Positions 24,314 to 32,302 of a stretch of 33,290 nt of DNA are shown here, piece by piece. The stretch lies in contig JAVJSD010000077.1 in assembly GCA_040219575.1 (NCBI GenBank), positions 1 to 33,290 of the forward strand, written 5' to 3'. A model generated the notes under the pieces. It did no database searches. It was not told the DNA's origin and saw nothing but the letters and a program-made list of their open reading frames with translations. Source of the stretch: JAVJSD01 sp040219575. GTDB taxonomy: Bacteria; Planctomycetota; Planctomycetia; Pirellulales; Pirellulaceae. The translations under genes and the position numbers were made by a program. The stretch's first letter is position 1. Every line of letters starts with the position of its first letter.

Positions 24314-24913
24314 TCAAAACTTCTGCCGGCCCGACAACGCGTCGGCCAGGATCTCCTTGTTGGTGAACTCGAGAATACTTCCGGTGGTGATTCCTCGGGC
24401 CAGTCGCGTCACTTCGACGGGGAACTCGGCCAGCAGGTTCGAAATGTGCAACGCCGTGCCGTCGCCTTCCACGGTGGGATTGGTCGCCATCACCACCTCG
24501 CGAATCTGGCCGGCGGCGACGCGTTCGACCAGTTGCTCGATGGTGAGTTGATCGGGACCCACGCCTTCCAGCGGCGCAATGCGTCCCAGCAGCACGTGGT
24601 ACACGCCGCGGAACACGCCCGATTGCTCGAGCGCCATCAGGTCGCGGGGTTGCTCGACGATGCACAACAGTTTTTGGTCGCGCTGCGTGTCGCGGCAAAT
24701 CTCGCAGGTCTCTCCCTCCGCCAGGTTGAAGCAGACGCTGCAATAGCGCACGTTCTCGCGGACGTTGCGGATCGCGTCGGCCAGGGCCAGCGCCTCGGCC
24801 TTGTTCACGCGCAGAATGTGGTACGCCAGCCGCTCCGCCGACTTGCGGCCGATGCCCGGCAAGCGGGCGAACTCGTCGATCACCCTGGCCACGGATTCCG
24901 TTAACTGCGCCAT
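24314..24913 (-). CDS. recR: Recombination mediator protein RecR
   Basis: A 199-residue DNA repair protein that works with RecO (and RecF) to load RecA on gapped DNA. It has a helix-hairpin-helix near the N-terminus (LPGIGRKSAERLAYHIL), a four-cysteine zinc finger (CSVCFNLAEGETCEIC) and a TOPRIM domain from about residue 80 (LLCIVEQPRDLMALE, then VMATNPTVEGDGTALHI). The C-terminus has the typical RLARGITTGSILEFTN. Length is standard. It lies 60 bp after ybaB and 82 bp before rpoN, so all are likely co-transcribed. The dnaX-ybaB-recR order is widely conserved in bacteria. Confidence 0.97.
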   Translation of the reverse strand: MAQLTESVARVIDEFARLPGIGRKSAERLAYHILRVNKAEALALADAIRNVRENVRYCSVCFNLAEGETCEICRDTQRDQKLLCIVEQPRDLMALEQSGVFRGVYHVLLGRIAPLEGVGPDQLTIEQLVERVAAGQIREVVMATNPTVEGDGTALHISNLLAEFPVEVTRLARGITTGSILEFTNKEILADALSGRQKF

Positions 24914-24973
24914 CGAGCGAACCGTTGAATGATTGAATCGTCTCTGCGTAAGCCGCGTTGTTGGGGAAGCCGA

Positions 24974-25333
24974 CTACATTCCGTTGCCGCCGGTGATTTG
25001 CGACAGAGCCTCGTCCAGTCCGGGCATGTCCATGCCGTCGGTCAGCGACTTCATCGCCTCGACGTGCAGCTGCTTCGACTTGGCGATCGCCTGGTTCACG
25101 GCGGCGGGCAACAAATCCTCGATCATCTCGCGTTCGCCGACATCGACCAGCGACGGCTCGATCTTCACGGAGAGGACTTCGCCCAGTCCGTTGACCTCCA
25201 CCTCGACCATGCCGCCGCCGGCGGCGCCGGTGGCCCGTTGGTCGCGGAGCCGCTCGTTGATTTCCTGCATCTTGCCGCCCATCTGCTGTGCTTGCCGCAT
25301 CAGCGAGGCGATATTCGACAGTCCTTTGAACAC
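24974..25333 (-). CDS. ybaB: YbaB/EbfC family nucleoid-associated protein
   Basis: A 119-residue small dimeric DNA-binding protein. The N-terminus MFKGLSNIASLMRQAQQMGG is the typical first helix, followed by the strand pair around GGMVEVEVNGLGEVLSVKIEP and a C-terminal helix with LPAAVNQAIAKSKQLHVEAM. Members bind DNA broadly and contribute to nucleoid organisation. Length is close to the family norm of 100-110, with a slightly longer Met/Gly-rich end. It sits between dnaX (252 bp upstream) and recR (60 bp downstream), the usual place for this gene. Confidence 0.95.
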   Translation of the reverse strand: MFKGLSNIASLMRQAQQMGGKMQEINERLRDQRATGAAGGGMVEVEVNGLGEVLSVKIEPSLVDVGEREMIEDLLPAAVNQAIAKSKQLHVEAMKSLTDGMDMPGLDEALSQITGGNGM

Positions 25334-25585
25334 GTTTGGTCACCCCCGGAGTTGGCGCGAGGTTGGCCCCGCTGGGTTTCGTTGGTGTACGAATCGTTCC
25401 TGAACACTCACCGCCGGCTGCTCCGTGGATAGCGTCGGGAGGCCGCCGGGCCTGTACCATGAAACATACGCCACACTCGCCGGCTCCTTCGGCGTTGGGA
25501 GCGCCGACATCCTGTGGCGGCCTGCGAGAACGGCGAGTCCTCCCAGGCGGGCGACGCCGCGGAAGACCGAAGGACGCCGGAGCCG

Positions 25586-27478
25586 CTAAGCGGGCTCGTC
25601 GTGGCCCGAATCCTCAGCACTCGGCCCGTCGTGACTCCGTTCCTCGTGACCGGGATCTTCCGGCGGACGGGACGGTTTTCCCGGCTCGACGCGGACGATC
25701 TCGCCATCGAACATCTCCAGGGCCTCGCTGACCCAGGGATGCCGCGTGGTCTGCTGCATGAGCTGCCGGCGGGATACCGAGGGAGCCGTGATGGGAGAAG
25801 ACTGCTTCTCCTGCGGCAACAGCTCGAAATCGAGCCGCACCGTCTTTCCCGTCACCGCCTCCAAGGCCTCTTCCAGTCGCTGGCGACGTTCCACGCGCTC
25901 ACACGACTCTTTCTGGTAATTGTAACTCGCCGGAAAGGAAACGACTAGGCGGTTTGGCGCGGAAATTGCAACACGGGTGGCGGTCGATGCATAGTCCGCC
26001 GTCATATCTCCAAGCATTTCAAGGGCTTGCCGCCACACCTCGCGGAGGGTCCCCTGATCCAGAGCCAGCCGAGGCGTGTTCCCCTCGACCGGAGAGGGCG
26101 CGGCTTCTTCGGAAGAGGGCTGCTTGGCGACGGGGGAGTTTTCGGCGGACTGCGGAGCCGCTGCCGGCCGGGAAGATGATGCCTCTGCAGAGGGGGCGAT
26201 CGCCCGGGCTTGCGGACGCATGGTCGGCGCGGGGCCAGCCCGATTCGGCGACCCTCCGCCCCCGCCAGATCGCAGCTCCGCCACCACGGCGGCCAGCCGA
26301 TCCAGGTCCTCCAGGCGGCAAATCCGCACCACGGCCACTTCCAGCAGCGTTCGCGTGTGAACGCTCTGCCGCATCCGCACGATCGCGTCGTCCAGGATCT
26401 GGGCCGCGGCCATTGTGGTCTCCAGTCCCCATTGCCCGGCCGCTTCTTGCAGCGGTTCGAAGTCGCCCGGGCCGCAGTGCAGCATCTGCTGCTCGTCGCA
26501 GCCGACTGCCGCCGCCATCATGTCGCGCAGGTAGCCCAGCAATTGCTCGGCCAGTTGTCCCAGATCGACGCCTTCGTCGGCGGCGCGATCGATCGCCGCC
26601 AGCGACTGCGCGGGATCGCGGGCGATCAGCTGCTCGACGAGCTCCGCCAGGCGGCCGCTGCTGGCGGTGCCCAGCATCTGGTGCACATCGACGACGGTCA
26701 CCGTCTCGCCGCAGTACGAGAGCAACTGCTCCAACAGCGACTGGCTGTCGCGCATCGAACCGGCGGCCCGGCGGGCGAGCAGTTCCAGCGCCTCCGGCTC
26801 GGCCCGGCGGCCTTCCGCCTCGACGATCTGCTCCAGCCGGCCGACGATCTCGCTGGTCCGCACCGGGGCGAAGTCGAACCGCTGGCAGCGCGACAGCACG
26901 GTGATCGGGATCTTTTCCGGATCGGTGGTGCAGAAGATGAACTTCACATGCTCGGGCGGCTCCTCCAGCGTTTTCAACAGCGCGTTGAACGCCGGCCCCG
27001 TGAGCATGTGGACCTCGTCGATGATGTAGATCTTGTAGCGCGCCCGGCTGGGGCGGATGTTCACGTTCGAGCGGAGCTGGCGGATTTCGTCGATGCCGCG
27101 GTTGCTGGCGCCGTCGATCTCCAGCACGTCGACGTCGTCGCCCACCGAGATGCTCTGGCAGATGTCGCACGCGTTGCAGGGGGCCGGCGACGGGCCATCC
27201 ACGCAGTCGAGCGCCTTGGCGAAGATGCGGGCCGCCGAGGTCTTGCCGACTCCCCGGGCGCCCGTGAACAGATACGCATGGCCAACGCGGCCGGTGGTGA
27301 TGGCGTTGCCCAGCGCCTGCGTGACGTTCTTTTGCCCCACCAATTCGCCGAACGACTGCGGCCGATAGCGCCGGGCGACCACCACGTATTGCCCGGAGCG
27401 TGGGGAGGATTCGGGCGCCAGGTCGGAGGGCGAGGGTTCGTCGGGCGTGTCGGCGGTGGAGAAGGCGTCGTCGGACAT
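25586..27478 (-). CDS. dnaX: DNA polymerase III subunits gamma and tau
   Basis: A 630-residue AAA+ clamp-loader subunit that loads the sliding clamp and holds the replisome together. The first 30 residues are an acidic extension not usual in the family. The core starts at YVVVARRYRPQSFGELVGQ. Walker A is GARGVGKT (73-80), the zinc module CNACDIC follows, Walker B is IYIIDEVHML, sensor 1 FIFCTTDPEKIP and the arginine finger SRCQRFDF. The collar domain leads to a disordered Pro/Ser/Ala linker (about 395-475) and a tau-like C-terminal domain (about 480-600) with an acidic His/Glu-rich tail. I saw no A-rich slippery site for making gamma by frameshift. The start at 27478 is chosen because the upstream extension lies over the SRP RNA. 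Confidence 0.96.
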   Translation of the reverse strand: MSDDAFSTADTPDEPSPSDLAPESSPRSGQYVVVARRYRPQSFGELVGQKNVTQALGNAITTGRVGHAYLFTGARGVGKTSAARIFAKALDCVDGPSPAPCNACDICQSISVGDDVDVLEIDGASNRGIDEIRQLRSNVNIRPSRARYKIYIIDEVHMLTGPAFNALLKTLEEPPEHVKFIFCTTDPEKIPITVLSRCQRFDFAPVRTSEIVGRLEQIVEAEGRRAEPEALELLARRAAGSMRDSQSLLEQLLSYCGETVTVVDVHQMLGTASSGRLAELVEQLIARDPAQSLAAIDRAADEGVDLGQLAEQLLGYLRDMMAAAVGCDEQQMLHCGPGDFEPLQEAAGQWGLETTMAAAQILDDAIVRMRQSVHTRTLLEVAVVRICRLEDLDRLAAVVAELRSGGGGGSPNRAGPAPTMRPQARAIAPSAEASSSRPAAAPQSAENSPVAKQPSSEEAAPSPVEGNTPRLALDQGTLREVWRQALEMLGDMTADYASTATRVAISAPNRLVVSFPASYNYQKESCERVERRQRLEEALEAVTGKTVRLDFELLPQEKQSSPITAPSVSRRQLMQQTTRHPWVSEALEMFDGEIVRVEPGKPSRPPEDPGHEERSHDGPSAEDSGHDEPA

Positions 27479-27541
27479 CAGTTCGGTGAGGGACGGCGGT
27501 GACGCGACGAGATGCGGCGAGCGTGGTGCGTCTGCACTCGA

Positions 27542-27626
27542 GAGGCCCTCGCACAAGAGTACCCCGCTTAGGGCTGCTCCTGTTACGGCCTGACCCGGTT
27601 CACGGCTCCCCCTTGCGAGGGCCACT
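27542..27626 (-). ncRNA. ffs: Signal recognition particle RNA, small bacterial (4.5S) type
   Basis: On the minus strand the invariant apical domain is visible: GGTCAGG (27595-27589), then a closing CC-GTAA loop, then AGGAGCAGCC, followed by CTAAGCGGGG. A terminal helix is formed by GGCCCTCGC (27624-27616) pairing with GCGAGGGCC (27552-27544), nine perfect pairs, which fixes the ends. The RNA binds Ffh and guides nascent membrane proteins to the translocon. It lies 64 bp upstream of dnaX, a known neighbourhood for ffs, and has its own promoter. The Alu domain is absent, as expected for the short form. The loop between the CAGG and AGCAG strands contains GUAA rather than the common GGAA. Confidence 0.9.
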
Positions 27627-27660
27627 CGAAAGCAGATACGGCGCCTCGCCGCAGGCTGTA

Positions 27661-27689
27661 TTTGTACGGCCTGGGGCGCGGCAGGTCAA
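27661..27689 (-). promoter_or_regulatory. Promoter of the SRP RNA
   Basis: Read on the minus strand: TTGACC (27689-27684), a 17-bp spacer, then TACAAA (27666-27661). Transcription should start near 27653, about 30 bp before the mature RNA core. This may also drive dnaX by read-through. Confidence 0.6.
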
Positions 27690-27742
27690 AGGGGAGAGCC
27701 CGACGGGGCGCCCGACGGGGCGGATTCGCCGTAAGCGCCGGT

Positions 27743-27774
27743 GCAAATGACCAATGACCAAGCACCAATGACCA
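27743..27774. repeat. ATGACCAA repeat, 32-bp copy B
   Basis: Identical over 32 bases to 22441-22472, then continues AATGAACGAG. Inverted copies of the same unit (CATTGGTCATTGGG, TTGGTCATTGGTCATTT) follow at 27843-27875, so the pair could fold into a long hairpin. Confidence 0.85.
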
Positions 27775-27862
27775 ATGAACGAGAAGAATGGGTCAGGCAG
27801 GCCGTTGTATTTCGTCCTTCATCCTTCCGCCTTCATCCTTCCCATTGGTCATTGGGATTTGG

Positions 27863-27958
27863 TCATTGGTCATTTACGCCAACCGTCGCCCCGCTTTCGC
27901 GATCTCCGACTCATTGGTCATTTGCGCCGACCGTCGCCCCGCTCTCGCCGTTTCCGCT
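27863..27958. repeat. 48-bp tandem duplication
   Basis: Two adjacent 48-bp units, each starting TCATTGGTCATTT and containing CCGTCGCCCCGCT. By eye most positions agree, with differences concentrated at the 3' end of the unit. The unit begins with the ATGACCAA-family sequence in reverse. Confidence 0.8.
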
Positions 27959-28011
27959 ATTCGCGCTCGTCGCGTATACTCGTCGCTTTCCCTTTCCCGG
28001 AGGCGCCTCGT

Positions 28012-28914
28012 TTGAAAATCGGCGAGACCACGATCGACGATACCTTCGCCGAAGCGTTCGGCATGCGCTATACGCGGCTGTTGATCACGGCGCACGACGA
28101 GCACTGGCTTGAGGCCGCCGTGCGGGAGATGACCGGCTACAGCGCCTCGGTGATCGCCTGCGACGCGGAAGCCGGGCTGGAGCGAAACCTCGCCGCCGAG
28201 GAAACGCCCGACGGGCGGATCGGCGCCGCGGTGCTGGTGTTCGGCTTCTCGACCGACGCGCTGGCCAAGGCCGTTTCGAACCGCGTCGGCCAGTGCGTGA
28301 TGACCTGTCCGACCACCGCTGTCTACAACGGGCTGCTCGACGTCGAGGAGAAGATGCCGCTGGGCAAGCACCTGCGGTTCTTCGGCGACGGTTACCAGAA
28401 GAGCAAGAAGCTCGACCGCCGCCGCTACTGGCGGGTGCCGGTGATGGACGGCGAGTTCCTGGTCGAGGAGAGCCTGGGCGTGGCCAAGGGCGTGGCGGGC
28501 GGCAACATCATTCTGCAGGGGGCGTCGCAGAGCGCGGCGCTCGAGGCCGCCCGGCGCGGTGTGGCGGCGACGGCCGACATGCCGGGCGTCATCACCCCGT
28601 TTCCCGGCGGCGTGGCCCGCAGCGGCAGCAAGGTCGGCTCGCGGTACAAGAAGCTGAAGGCCTCCACGGCCGACGCCTTCTGTTCCACGCTCCGCGGCCG
28701 GGTGGAGACGAAACTGCTGGACGGCGTGAACTGCGCCTACGAAATCGTGCTCGACGGCGTGGACGAGGCGGCCGTCGGCGAGGCGATGTCGCGGGCCATG
28801 CAGGCCGCCGCCGGCGACGGCCTGCTCGCCATCAGCGCCGGCAACTACGGCGGCAAGCTCGGCAAGTTCCACTTCCACCTCCGGCAACTACTGAGCAGCA
28901 CCACACCAAGCTAA
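28012..28914 (+). CDS. ftr: Formylmethanofuran:tetrahydromethanopterin formyltransferase
   Basis: A 300-residue cytoplasmic enzyme that moves a formyl group between methanofuran (or its bacterial analogue) and tetrahydromethanopterin. In bacteria this is a late step of H4MPT-linked formaldehyde oxidation, where it is the FhcD subunit. Recognisable stretches are GETTIDDTFAEAFGMRYTRL at the start, FGFSTDALAKAVSNRVGQCV, FFGDGYQKSKKL, ITPFPGGVARSGSKVGSRYK and the end ISAGNYGGKLGKFHFHLR. Length matches the family (about 297-300). The start is TTG at 28012, eight bases after a perfect GGAGG; no ATG fits, because upstream in-frame codons run through repeats. The other fhc and H4MPT genes are not here, so the gene stands alone. 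Confidence 0.94.
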   Translation: MKIGETTIDDTFAEAFGMRYTRLLITAHDEHWLEAAVREMTGYSASVIACDAEAGLERNLAAEETPDGRIGAAVLVFGFSTDALAKAVSNRVGQCVMTCPTTAVYNGLLDVEEKMPLGKHLRFFGDGYQKSKKLDRRRYWRVPVMDGEFLVEESLGVAKGVAGGNIILQGASQSAALEAARRGVAATADMPGVITPFPGGVARSGSKVGSRYKKLKASTADAFCSTLRGRVETKLLDGVNCAYEIVLDGVDEAAVGEAMSRAMQAAAGDGLLAISAGNYGGKLGKFHFHLRQLLSSTTPS

Positions 28915-29003
28915 CCCAAGCCGACGGCTCCGCCGTCGCAAGATCTGCTAAGCACCACCGCACCAAGCCATAGCCCAAGCCGACGGCTCCGCCGTCGCAA
29001 GAT
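28915..29003. repeat. Two copies of a 30-bp hairpin repeat after ftr
   Basis: CCCAAGCCGACGGCTCCGCC plus GTCGCAAGAT occurs at 28915-28944 and again, unchanged, at 28974-29003. Each holds a GACGGC-tcc-GCCGTC stem-loop. No T-run follows, so an intrinsic terminator is not certain, but two strong hairpins just after the ftr stop could end or protect the transcript. Confidence 0.85.
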
Positions 29004-29237
29004 TCACACACGAAGCGTCCACGAACTCCACATGTGAGTCAACGCTGGCGATTCGAAAGGCAAAACCCGTCGAGCGTCCTCAACAGTAGGTGGAACAGGA
29101 GGAAGCGGAGGAAGCGGAGGGTGGATGCTAATGCACGACCCGAAGTGCTTCGACGATCCTCAGGCGTGCTGGTCTATAATGCGGGAGGTAGTCGGCGATG
29201 GCTTTATTTGAAAAGCCCTTTTTTGAGGATTGACGAC
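29004..29237. other. Sulfatase upstream region
   Basis: No gene is visible. It holds a short AG-rich run (GGAGGAAGCGGAGGAAGCGGAGG, split over about 29097-29120) and a perfect TATAAT at 29175-29180, a possible -10 box 57 bp before the sulfatase start. No good -35 is seen. Confidence 0.4.
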
Positions 29238-30656
29238 ATGTTCAATCGAGCGATTTGCCTCCTCGGGCTATTTGGTGGTCTTCTGCTCGTTGCGCCGTCG
29301 CCCGCCTGGACCGCGGAACAAGCGACCAAGACGAAACCCAACCTCGTCATCCTCCTCGCCGACGACCTGGGCTACGCCGACGTCGGTTTTCACGGCAGCA
29401 AGATTCGCACGCCGCATATCGATTCGCTGGCCAAAGACGGCGCGCGGCTCGAACGGTTCTACTCCTGCCCCATGTGCTCGCCGACGCGGGCCGGGTTGAT
29501 GACCGGGCGGTGGCCGCTGCGGATGGGGATCATGCGGGCGGTGATTCCGCCATGGCGCGATTATGGTCTGCCGGAAAGCGAGCACACGCTGGCCGAAATG
29601 CTGGCCGAGGCGGGATACCGGCATCGGGCCGTCATCGGCAAGTGGCATCTCGGCCACGCGCACCGCCGGCACCATCCGCTGAACCACGGCTTCACCCACT
29701 TCTACGGCCACTACAACGGCGCGATCGACTACTTCACCCACGAGCGCGAAGGCGAGGTCGACTGGCATCGCGACCACGAGACGGTGCTGGAAGAGGGTTA
29801 TTCAACCGACCTGTTGGGAAGCGAGGCGGCGCGGTTTATCGACGGCGTTCCCAAAGGCGAACCGTACTTCCTGTACCTGCCGTTCAACGCGCCGCATTCG
29901 CCGTTTCAAGCCAAGCAGGAGGAGCTCGCGCGCTACGCCGGCCGACGCGGCAATCGGAAGACGCTGGCGGCGATGATCGATTCGCTCGACCAGGCCGTCG
30001 GCAAGGTGCTCGGCGCCATCGAGCGACGCGGCGACGCCCACAACACGTTCGTGCTGTTCTTCAGCGACAACGGCGGCGTCCGCACGGTCGCCGACAACAG
30101 CCCGCTGCGGGGCTCGAAGCTCACCCCGTATGAAGGCGGCATCCGCGTCGTGGCGGCGGCCCGCTATCCGGCGGGCGGCGTTGTCGGAGGAAAGGTGAGC
30201 GAGCAGCGGATGGGCTACATCGACGTCTACCCGACGCTGAAGCACCTGGCGGGCGGCGAAGGCGAAGCCCCCAATCCGCTCGACGGCCGCGACGTGCTCG
30301 ACGCCATGGCGGGGCGCGAAGCGCTTTCCGATCGTCCCTGGTTCACCTACGAAGCCCAATCGGGCGACGGCGGCGAACGCCTGGCGGTGAACACCGACGG
30401 GTGGAAGCTCGTGGTCCATGGCCCGAGCGTGCTCGACGAATCGAAGGCGGCCGCGGAGACGCGCCGCATCGAGCTATTCCGCATCGACCGCGATCCGCAT
30501 GAGAAGAACGACATGGCCGCCGAGCACGCCGACCGCGTCGCCGCGTTGCTCGCGCAGGCCCGCGAGTTTCGTCGCTGGCAAGTTCCCGGCGTGGCGGCCT
30601 ACGCCGCGGGCCGCGAGGGATTCACCGCCCCACCGAAGTGGCGCCTACCGGACTGA
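29238..30656 (+). CDS. Secreted formylglycine-dependent sulfatase
   Basis: A 472-residue enzyme of the arylsulfatase family that removes sulfate from polysaccharides or other esters outside the cytoplasm. A signal peptide (ICLLGLFGGLLLVAPSPAWT, cut after TA) precedes the metal-binding ADDLGYADVG (Asp42, Asp43). Cys80 in CSPTRAGLMTGR is the residue converted to formylglycine by a maturation enzyme. Further active-site parts are GKWHLGH, NAPHSPF and FSDNGG. The gene encodes a full-length but compact member. The start ATG at 29238 has GAGG nine bases upstream; the frame extends upstream without a better start. No sulfatase-maturing enzyme or glycosidase is adjacent, so the substrate is unknown. 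Planctomycetes typically carry many such genes. Confidence 0.94.
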   Translation: MFNRAICLLGLFGGLLLVAPSPAWTAEQATKTKPNLVILLADDLGYADVGFHGSKIRTPHIDSLAKDGARLERFYSCPMCSPTRAGLMTGRWPLRMGIMRAVIPPWRDYGLPESEHTLAEMLAEAGYRHRAVIGKWHLGHAHRRHHPLNHGFTHFYGHYNGAIDYFTHEREGEVDWHRDHETVLEEGYSTDLLGSEAARFIDGVPKGEPYFLYLPFNAPHSPFQAKQEELARYAGRRGNRKTLAAMIDSLDQAVGKVLGAIERRGDAHNTFVLFFSDNGGVRTVADNSPLRGSKLTPYEGGIRVVAAARYPAGGVVGGKVSEQRMGYIDVYPTLKHLAGGEGEAPNPLDGRDVLDAMAGREALSDRPWFTYEAQSGDGGERLAVNTDGWKLVVHGPSVLDESKAAAETRRIELFRIDRDPHEKNDMAAEHADRVAALLAQAREFRRWQVPGVAAYAAGREGFTAPPKWRLPD

Positions 30657-30776
30657 CCGCGGGGACAGGTTCCTTTTTTCTCGGCGCAGCTCCACCAGCG
30701 TCAATAGAAAGCCGGCGCCGCCGACACTCACTTTGATTGACTGGTCTTTCTCGTGTTGTTCCTTGGAGTCATATCC

Positions 30777-31664
30777 ATGGCGTCTGACTTTGTTCTTTTG
30801 GAGCCCGATCCCCAGCAAGTCTGGTGGTACAAGCCGTCTGACAAATCGGAAGCCGAGCGCGGCAAAGATCCCGGGACGCGAGAACCGGAAAGTCCATTCC
30901 TGAAGGACGTGTATGTGACGATGGCTTCATATCAGCTGTCGCGCAAGATCCCCAAAATCGATGAGCTTCATTGTGAGGTTGTTCGCAGGTCGTGGTTACG
31001 GGAAGATCCTGAAGACGTTGAGGTCGTTGAATGGACTGTAGCCGATGAACGGATTGTGAGCGTCGAAATGATTTCGCGTCTTCAGGGTTTAGTGACGAGA
31101 ATGTGGCCTGGGTGTCGAGTGCGGTTCAACGGCGATACGCGAGAGGACACGATTGTGATTTCTTCCGACACAGTCACAATTGGTGGTAAGGACGTGTCCA
31201 GGAATATTGATCGTGCCTTAGGTGAGTGGAAAGAGGATCTCTTCCGACGGAGAGAAAAGACGCGGGCGCCGCAGCGGCAGCAATTCGTGCACGTGAAGAA
31301 AGTGCTCAAGAACGAGTTTGCGCGTAACCGGGCGCCTTCATGTACGGTTTTGGCGGCGTTCAAGGGCTACCGGGGAGACGCATCGATGGCATCCCTCTGG
31401 CTTTTGTATCGTGGCGACTATTCGGGTTACGAGATTTCTGGACACCCAACCTGCGGAGTTGACTACGAAGTAGATGACAATGCCCGTGTTGGCATTAGGT
31501 ATGAGTACTACAAGGACGCACCATATAGCATCGCCCAGTGGATATTTCCTGTTCAGGACTGCATAACACTTACAATCCGACACCGCACAGCCGACGAACA
31601 TTGGGAGTTTAGAATTGAGGAGTCGGAGTTGATTAATACCGTCCCGGCGACACCGGCCAACTGA
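30777..31664 (+). CDS. Hypothetical protein of lower GC, 5' of an Rhs fragment
   Basis: A 295-residue soluble protein with no signal peptide or recognised domain. It starts MASDFVLLEPDPQQVWWYKP after a GGAG site eight bases upstream. Notable are the aromatic-rich N-terminus, a charged central helix (RNIDRALGEWKEDLFRRREK) and a strand-rich C-terminal part (YEISGHPTCGVDYEVDD). Its DNA is visibly richer in A and T than the flanking genes, which suggests transfer. The last ten or so codons lie in sequence that belongs to the adjoining Rhs fragment read in another frame, so the natural C-terminus may be lost. By position it could be an immunity protein of an Rhs toxin, but the sequence does not show this. 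Confidence 0.6.
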   Translation: MASDFVLLEPDPQQVWWYKPSDKSEAERGKDPGTREPESPFLKDVYVTMASYQLSRKIPKIDELHCEVVRRSWLREDPEDVEVVEWTVADERIVSVEMISRLQGLVTRMWPGCRVRFNGDTREDTIVISSDTVTIGGKDVSRNIDRALGEWKEDLFRRREKTRAPQRQQFVHVKKVLKNEFARNRAPSCTVLAAFKGYRGDASMASLWLLYRGDYSGYEISGHPTCGVDYEVDDNARVGIRYEYYKDAPYSIAQWIFPVQDCITLTIRHRTADEHWEFRIEESELINTVPATPAN

Positions 31665-32302
31665 CGGACGTCACCGGCGACTACACCGAGTACGAGTGGG
31701 ACCACCGCAACCGGTTGGTCAAAATCACCCAGCCCAGCAGTTCCGACGTCGCCACGCACGAGGTAGAATACGCCTACGACGTGTTTAACCGCCGCATCGC
31801 CAAGTCGATCGACGCCGACAGCGCGGGCGGCGGTTCCGCGGTGGGCGAGTCGTACGTCTACGACGGCGACGCCATCGTGCTCGCCTTCGACGAATCCGGC
31901 TCTTTGACAAATCGGTACCTGCACGGCGAGCAGGTCGACCAGATCCTCGCCGACGAAGACGCCGTCGGCGAGGTCCTCTGGGCCCTGGCCGACAACCTCG
32001 GCAGCGTCCGCGATCTCGTCGAAAGCGACGGCACGGTCGCCAACCACATCACCTACGACGCCTACGGCGCCATCACCTCCGAGTCGGCCTCCACCGTCGA
32101 TCACCTCTACGCTTACACCGGCCGCGAGCGCGACGAAGAATCCGACCTCCAATTCAACCGCGCCCGCTACTACGACGCCGCGATTGGCCAGTGGATCAGC
32201 GAAGATCCGATAGGGTTCGCGGACAGCGATCCAAATGTTCGACGATACGTTAAGAACAAGACAACAATTTCGACCGACCCGAGCGGGGTATTAGGTCGAT
32301 GA
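31637..32302 (+). pseudogene. 5'-truncated Rhs/YD-repeat core fragment (orphan tip or remnant)
   Basis: An open frame of about 220 codons with no proper start codon, signal peptide or ribosome-binding site. From its first codon it reads as the end of an Rhs/YD-repeat shell protein: YRPGDTGQLTDVTGDYTEYE, YEWDHRNRLVKIT, then AYTGRERDEESDLQFNRARY and the core boundary IGQWISEDPIGF followed by DPSG. In intact polymorphic toxins the shell is over 1000 residues and a toxin domain follows this boundary. Here only VLGR and a stop follow DPSG. The last 25 codons switch to lower GC. The stop overlaps the start of the next gene (ATGA). It is either a displaced orphan tip, as known at Rhs loci, or debris of a lost toxin gene. 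The earliest in-frame candidate start is a TTG at 31715. Confidence 0.75.

Larger units (their letters stand above)
27690..28011. other. 322 bp repeat-rich spacer upstream of ftr
   Basis: No gene is visible. It contains a short direct repeat (CCGACGGGGCG twice, about 27701-27721), the second 32-bp ATGACCAA repeat, its inverted relatives and a 48-bp tandem duplication. A TATACT at 27975-27980 is a possible -10 for ftr, about 32 bp before its TTG start. Confidence 0.65.

Noticed and set aside
30661..30680. GGGGACAGGTTCCTTTTTTC after the sulfatase stop
   Set aside because: It looks like a repeat or a terminator T-run, but only one copy occurs in the window and no stable stem precedes the T-run.
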